NCBI GenBank assembly: GCA_009786175.1
Contig: WQTQ01000225.1
Location: 1 to 36,918, forward strand
DNA length: 36,918 bases
From: Bacillota bacterium
Lineage (GTDB): Bacteria > Bacillota_A > Clostridia > Lachnospirales > WQUN01
Reading direction: 5' to 3'
The notes beneath the pieces are model-generated. The model made no database searches. It saw nothing but the letters and a program-made list of their open reading frames with translations, and was not told the DNA's origin. Made by a program: the position numbers and the translations under genes. This document shows, in pieces, positions 32,880 to 36,918 of the stretch. Position 1 is the first letter of the stretch, and each line of letters starts with the position of its first letter.

Positions 32880-34109
32880 TTACTTCCTTTTTATTTCGAT
32901 AGTTTTACCTTTTCCATCTTGCCAAAAAGTAGTTAATTTACCTCTGGCTGTTGTGTTTGGAGTTCTCTTGACATCAATATACCCACTTCGTTCAAGCTCT
33001 TTCAGAACAGAATTTGAACCGCTACTCAGTGCCGAGATACTACACAACACACCATGCTCGTTAAAGAAATTAGCTAACACAATATTCAAACGAGTATAAT
33101 CACGGATGTTTTCAAGTGTTTTCTTTACTTTATTAATTAAAATATCATCAGATACCATTTCATTTTCAGCCGTCTCGCCAAACAAGGTCATTTGCCCGCC
33201 TCTTTGTATAGTTACAACTAATTTATCAGTCCGAGCTGCAATATTATCTGCCATCAAAAGACACCCATCGGAGTGGTTCGTAGCAAAGACCATTCGATAT
33301 TTTGGATGGTTTCCAATTTTGAAGCGAATAGGCATATCTAAAACATATGCGTAACTTTCTCTAAGTCGCAACTTATACTTCTCGGAAAGTTCTTTTTCTG
33401 CCTGGTATCCATCAATTTCTTTTTTGTTGTAGCGTTCAACAATATCTTGCCAATAAGTGCCGCCAGCTATTTCGTTTATTTCCTCTATCGAGTTTACGAT
33501 TGTGTTATCGTATTCTTCTAGGTCTGCAAATATTTCTCCACTAAGTTCTCTAAACTCAGTCAATTTAAGGGCAAAAGCCATACGTAGTAAACCCCATGAA
33601 TTAAAATTAATAAGTAACTCTGCTGACTGAAATACGCCGGGCAATGCATCAAATAGCGCAGCATTTAATGCCTTTACACCGTATGGGTCAATGTACAGAA
33701 AAACATTTTGGTCACTACCTTTTGCCAATGCACTTTGAAGTAAAGGGATTATGGTGTTCTCAAATGCCCCTGAAATTACTTCATAGTTTTGATATTGCAC
33801 GGATTTCAAATTGTTTGTTAAATCGTTTGCATGATTCAACTCAATGAATTTCATGCTGATTGTTGGCATAGTATACTGTCCTTGAAACTTCGATTGACTG
33901 CTTTGCAAACATTCAATAGCAGTTAATGGCGAGCCATTTTTACCATCGTCAAATTTTCCTTTGCCCGCAAAACCATCAATATATATTGTAGGCTTCCTTG
34001 TACATAGGATTTTGGTGAAGTACGGTATTAGGTAGTATCCAAGCAAATCATCTTTAACTTCTGACCATGTCTTTTTCTCTTTGAAAAAATCACTATTTTT
34101 CTTAGGCAT
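32880..34109 (-). CDS. tcmP: Three-Cys-motif partner protein TcmP
   Basis: 409-residue TcmP (TIGR04474-type). The first 260 residues look like a Rossmann-fold nucleic-acid methyltransferase: TIYIDGFAGKGKF (about 41-53), a strand ending FIELN (about 88-92) and LYIDPYGVKALN (Asp141-Gly144), where relatives have DPPY/DPYG. The rest (about 300-409) contains a winged-helix-like region, ALSSGSNSVLKELERSGYID. TcmP is known chiefly through co-occurrence with the three-Cys protein; no reaction is proven. It lies 12 nt after mod and 37 nt before its partner on the same strand, between the two parts of a type III restriction system. Confidence 0.88.
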   Translation of the reverse strand: MPKKNSDFFKEKKTWSEVKDDLLGYYLIPYFTKILCTRKPTIYIDGFAGKGKFDDGKNGSPLTAIECLQSSQSKFQGQYTMPTISMKFIELNHANDLTNNLKSVQYQNYEVISGAFENTIIPLLQSALAKGSDQNVFLYIDPYGVKALNAALFDALPGVFQSAELLINFNSWGLLRMAFALKLTEFRELSGEIFADLEEYDNTIVNSIEEINEIAGGTYWQDIVERYNKKEIDGYQAEKELSEKYKLRLRESYAYVLDMPIRFKIGNHPKYRMVFATNHSDGCLLMADNIAARTDKLVVTIQRGGQMTLFGETAENEMVSDDILINKVKKTLENIRDYTRLNIVLANFFNEHGVLCSISALSSGSNSVLKELERSGYIDVKRTPNTTARGKLTTFWQDGKGKTIEIKRK

Positions 34110-34121
34110 ACTCAGTTCCCC

Positions 34122-36023
34122 CTATAATAACTTCATCTCAATATCCCTATCACGCAGAATATAATGCGCGTTGGATAGTGCCGTATCGTCCTCAAAGGCT
34201 TCTTCTGCTGCGATTATTTTTGCCGGGTCAAGGTCGCAGAAAGCGGTTATATCTTCCGGGGTTATCCATTTATCAAGACAGACAAGCAGTATGCAATCTT
34301 CGCTTGATAAAAAGGGTTTTTCGCCTATAGAGTAGCATTTCTTGCTACCCGCCGTTATTTCGGACACCACATAATTAAGGTGTACGCCCATTTTCAACAT
34401 AACTTCAAACACAATATCCATATGTGAACGGTTTGGCTTGATGGTGTTTTCCAGCGTGTCAATTCTATCCCACAGGGTTTGAGTGTTGCCGTCTATTATA
34501 GGGGTTGAATCCCATGCCGCAAGGTTGGATGTGTCGAGTTTGAGTACACGGAAGCCAACATCCGGCGGGGTTTGTTCGGTCTGTTCGTCAAGTTGGAGCT
34601 GGGCTTGTTTTTCTTGCCATTCCCCTATAATCTTAGCCCCGGCGCGGCGGATGCGTTCTTTGCCAATTTCGCAAATGTTTTTGTAACCCGCTTTGTAGGC
34701 TTCGGATTTTTCGTCCGTTACTTCGGGCAACTGCACCATAATAAAACAGCGATTGCCGCCGTCTTCGGCGTTTAATTTCATTACAGAGTGAGCGGTTGTA
34801 GCAGAACCGCTAAAAAAGTCGAGAACAATATCATCGTCCATATAATTAGTCGCGATTTGCAACATTCGATAAATAAGACGTGTTGGTTTTGGCGTAGAAA
34901 AACCAACTATGCCTATTTTCTTTAACTCCTCCGAAGCCCCCTGTGTGTGATTTACATCATCGTAGTGCCAATGCGTTCTATTCACTACCCCTTGATGCCC
35001 TGCTAAGAGTTTCTTAAAACGTGGATATTGTGCAGTACCATCGACACCCCAATACAACAAATTATCCTTAATGTGTTCAACGCATTGCTCTTGAGAGTAA
35101 GCCCATACTGCAGTTTCCTTTGGCCAAACCTCTATGCCTGTAAATGGATTTTTTATTGGATAATAAAGATTGGGGCGTTCTGTCCTTGTCTTATTGCACG
35201 TATATGTTGCAGAGTTCCAAGAACCACGAGGGTCGTTATCTTGATTCTGATAATACTTCATTTGCTTTTCAGTTAAAGGTAAACGATTTGGAATCCACTC
35301 AATTTTATTCTTTGCATAAACCATTATATATTCAACATCATTACTGAAGTATTGAGCATCATTAGAAGGTGACGCTTTTTTGAACCAAGAGATAATATCA
35401 ACAAAGTTTTCTTCTCCAAAAATTTCGTCACAAAGTTTGCGAAGATTATGAACTTCATTCCCATCAATACTGATAAACATAACCCCATCATCACGCAAAA
35501 GATTATGTGCCAACCGCAAGCGCGGGTACATCATATTAAGCCATGCCGTATGGAAACGTCCCATACTTTCGGGGTTGCTCTTGGTGGCTTGGCCTGTAAT
35601 TTCCTTATATTTCGCAATGGGGTCGCTAAAGTCGTCCTCATACACAAAGTCGTTGCCTGTGTTGTAGGGCGGGTCAATATATATCATTTTCACCTTGCGG
35701 AAATAGCTTGTCTGCAATAATTTCAGCACCTCCAGATTATCGCCCTCTATGTAGAGGTTTTTGGTGGTGTCAAAATTAACGCTTTCTTCCGGCGCAGGGC
35801 GCAAAGTGCCCGTAGAACGCTTACCAGCAATGCGGAAACACTCGGCTTTGCCTTTCCACTCGAATTTATACTTCTCAAAATTCTCGTCAATGTACTCGCC
35901 GCAAAGGTTCAGCAGCTTGTCTATATCCAGTTTACCCTCGTTAAAGCATTGCGGGAATAGGGATTGTAACTTTTCACGCTCAGTTTGTTCTATATCCATG
36001 CTTTTGCCATTAAATTTATCCAT
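34122..36023 (-). CDS. mod: Type III DNA methyltransferase subunit Mod
   Basis: 633-residue site-specific adenine methyltransferase of the beta group. DPPY is in MIYIDPPYNTGNDFVYED (residues 117-120), and the SAM-binding motif DIVLDFFSGSATTAHSVM comes later (about residues 395-412). The region between should hold the target-recognition domain. Mod gives sequence specificity to both methylation and cleavage. The start is ATG 36023, overlapping the KilA-N gene by 8 nt. No simple-sequence repeat that could cause phase variation was seen near the start. Apparently complete. Confidence 0.94.
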   Translation of the reverse strand: MDKFNGKSMDIEQTEREKLQSLFPQCFNEGKLDIDKLLNLCGEYIDENFEKYKFEWKGKAECFRIAGKRSTGTLRPAPEESVNFDTTKNLYIEGDNLEVLKLLQTSYFRKVKMIYIDPPYNTGNDFVYEDDFSDPIAKYKEITGQATKSNPESMGRFHTAWLNMMYPRLRLAHNLLRDDGVMFISIDGNEVHNLRKLCDEIFGEENFVDIISWFKKASPSNDAQYFSNDVEYIMVYAKNKIEWIPNRLPLTEKQMKYYQNQDNDPRGSWNSATYTCNKTRTERPNLYYPIKNPFTGIEVWPKETAVWAYSQEQCVEHIKDNLLYWGVDGTAQYPRFKKLLAGHQGVVNRTHWHYDDVNHTQGASEELKKIGIVGFSTPKPTRLIYRMLQIATNYMDDDIVLDFFSGSATTAHSVMKLNAEDGGNRCFIMVQLPEVTDEKSEAYKAGYKNICEIGKERIRRAGAKIIGEWQEKQAQLQLDEQTEQTPPDVGFRVLKLDTSNLAAWDSTPIIDGNTQTLWDRIDTLENTIKPNRSHMDIVFEVMLKMGVHLNYVVSEITAGSKKCYSIGEKPFLSSEDCILLVCLDKWITPEDITAFCDLDPAKIIAAEEAFEDDTALSNAHYILRDRDIEMKLL

Positions 36024-36849
36024 TGCTTTGCTCTCCTTTGTTGGTAACTATTTTACCTTTATCATTCAAGGTTTTCAAGCTTGCCAAACCTTTTGTACGA
36101 ACAATCGCTTCCATTTGAGATTTTGCAATGCTGTACAGCGCATCCATGCGCTCAACTTGCGGCATACCTTGCTCTATAAACAGGGCATTTATATTTTCGA
36201 TATTGGCAAGTACAAGCAGTTGTTCAATTGTGGCATAATCGCGTATATTGTCGTCTTTATCGGGGTTTTTCTTGCGCCATTCGTAGGCGGAAGTACCGAA
36301 AAGAACGGTGTTCAGCAAATCGGCTTCGTTGGCGTAAACATTGGATTTTTGCCGCGGCGTTAGCTCCGGCGGGATAAGATTGTCTTTTATTGCATCGGTA
36401 TGAATTTTGTAATTTACCTTTGCAAAAATGCGGTTTACGTTCCAGTTGATAGAGATACGGCTGTTTTCGTCTGTTTTAAGCCGTTGGTAATCTTTTATGA
36501 TGTATAACTTAGATTCCGCTGAAATCCATGAAGCAAATTTAAATGCAATGTCTTTGTGCGCAAAAGTTGCGGCGTACCGTCCTTGTTTAGATGTGATGCC
36601 CACTGCGCCAACTGCTTCAATCCATCGCTTTGGCGTTAGTACAAATGCATTGCGTCCTGCCTCGCGGTCAATTACCTCGAATTCGAGGTAATTGAAATTT
36701 GGATTGTGAATACGTTCCCATAAACCAAGAAATTCTACAGTGCTTCGGTTACGCATCCAGTTTTGAATAACTTCACTTGGATAATCGGTATTCTTGTACC
36801 GGGCGATGTCGGTTAGACTAGGGTCTATCCGATAATTGCAAAATTGCAC
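36016..36849 (-). pseudogene. KilA-N-domain protein, N-terminus replaced by IS end
   Basis: 277 residues. The KilA-N DNA-binding domain begins abruptly at SLTDIARYKNTDYPSEVIQN; related proteins have about 20-30 further residues before SLTD (of the type ...DYISLTD). Other family blocks, FLGLWERIHNPNFNYLEFEV, KRWIEAVGAVGITSKQGRY, AHKDIAFKFASWISAE and TPRQKSNVYANEADLLN, are intact. The available GTG start (36849) and the residues before SLTD come from sequence resembling an insertion-sequence end, so the native start and promoter seem lost. It overlaps mod by 8 nt. KilA-N proteins often accompany restriction systems and phages; their role there is unclear. It may still be translated. Confidence 0.6.
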
Positions 36850-36918
36850 AAAATCTGTTAAACTCCGAGTGGTGATGAAAATGGCGACAGAAAAATATGA
36901 AATAACAGACGAGCAATG
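36815..36918 (+). mobile_element. Left end of an IS5-like element (partial, runs off window)
   Basis: The interrupted KilA-N reading frame resumes family similarity at about 36823 and below; beyond it the sequence AGGGTCTATCCGATAATTGC looks like an IS5-group terminal repeat, and CTAG at 36818-36821 could be part of the target. A transposase-like start codes outward from 36875. The right end is outside the window, so the boundary is approximate. Confidence 0.5.
36875..36918 (+). CDS. Start of a putative IS5-family transposase (partial)
   Basis: ATG at 36875 (or 36881) begins MKMATEKYEITDEQ before the window ends. KYEITDEQ followed by W is the usual opening of IS5-type DUF4096 transposase N-termini. 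Only 14 codons are visible, so this rests on that motif, the divergent orientation from the truncated KilA-N gene and the possible promoter TTGCAA (36836-36841) 17 bp before TAAACT. Confidence 0.5.
   Translation, partial: MKMATEKYEITDEQ

Noticed and set aside
36850..36918. Extension of the KilA-N frame to the window edge
   Set aside because: The frame stays open, but the translated residues do not resemble KilA-N N-termini and the other strand carries a better transposase start.

Overview
The window reads as a chromosomal segment of an anaerobic clostridial Firmicute. Evidence: strong Shine-Dalgarno sequences, GTG and TTG starts, a SAM-I riboswitch, an [FeFe] hydrogenase, a PerR-like repressor beside a reverse rubrerythrin, and DUF975, LUD and AgrC/AgrA-type genes. 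Genes are densely packed with many 1-11 nt overlaps, and no gap between genes exceeds 300 bases. No rRNA, tRNA or CRISPR array was seen. The species cannot be named from the sequence alone.

Layout. 1-4315: the tail of an unknown protein, a MerR-type regulator divergent from a small operon (DUF6054-like protein, MalY/PatB C-S lyase, ACT-domain protein, remnant acetyltransferase), then a LUD protein. 4365-12165: a sigma-A promoter and SAM-I riboswitch with terminator lead metA (Glu111, acetyl-CoA type) and homoserine dehydrogenase. Ten more small enzyme genes follow on the same strand without a visible break: 2H phosphoesterase, DUF5596-like, creatininase-like, YdcF, an internally deleted methyltransferase, three GNATs, HD and NUDIX. 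12269-19183: a hybrid histidine kinase, GDPD, a UMF1/Atg22-like transporter, pdxS without pdxT, an exported protein and a SHOCT-like protein with a Cys-rich tail. 19141-22439 (minus): cardiolipin synthase, DUF975, PerR-like and reverse rubrerythrin. 22552-28880: an anchored transglutaminase, an AgrC/AgrA-like pair (minus), a class C beta-lactamase-like serine hydrolase and a stand-alone CpI-like [FeFe] hydrogenase.

28911-36849 (minus) is a defence island. It is a type III restriction-modification operon (KilA-N protein, mod, res) in which a TcmP gene and its three-Cys-motif partner (DUF5131, phage Gp37/Gp68 family) sit between mod and res. The partner stop overlaps the res start, so the pair is built into the operon. 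At the window edge the KilA-N gene has lost its N-terminus next to what looks like the left end and transposase start of an IS5-like element.

The most unusual non-coding signal is a palindrome with an 18-bp perfect core, CCCCCTGATATCAGGGGG, present three times. One copy contains the MerR stop codon, one lies just after a remnant gene, and one is in frame inside the transglutaminase gene.
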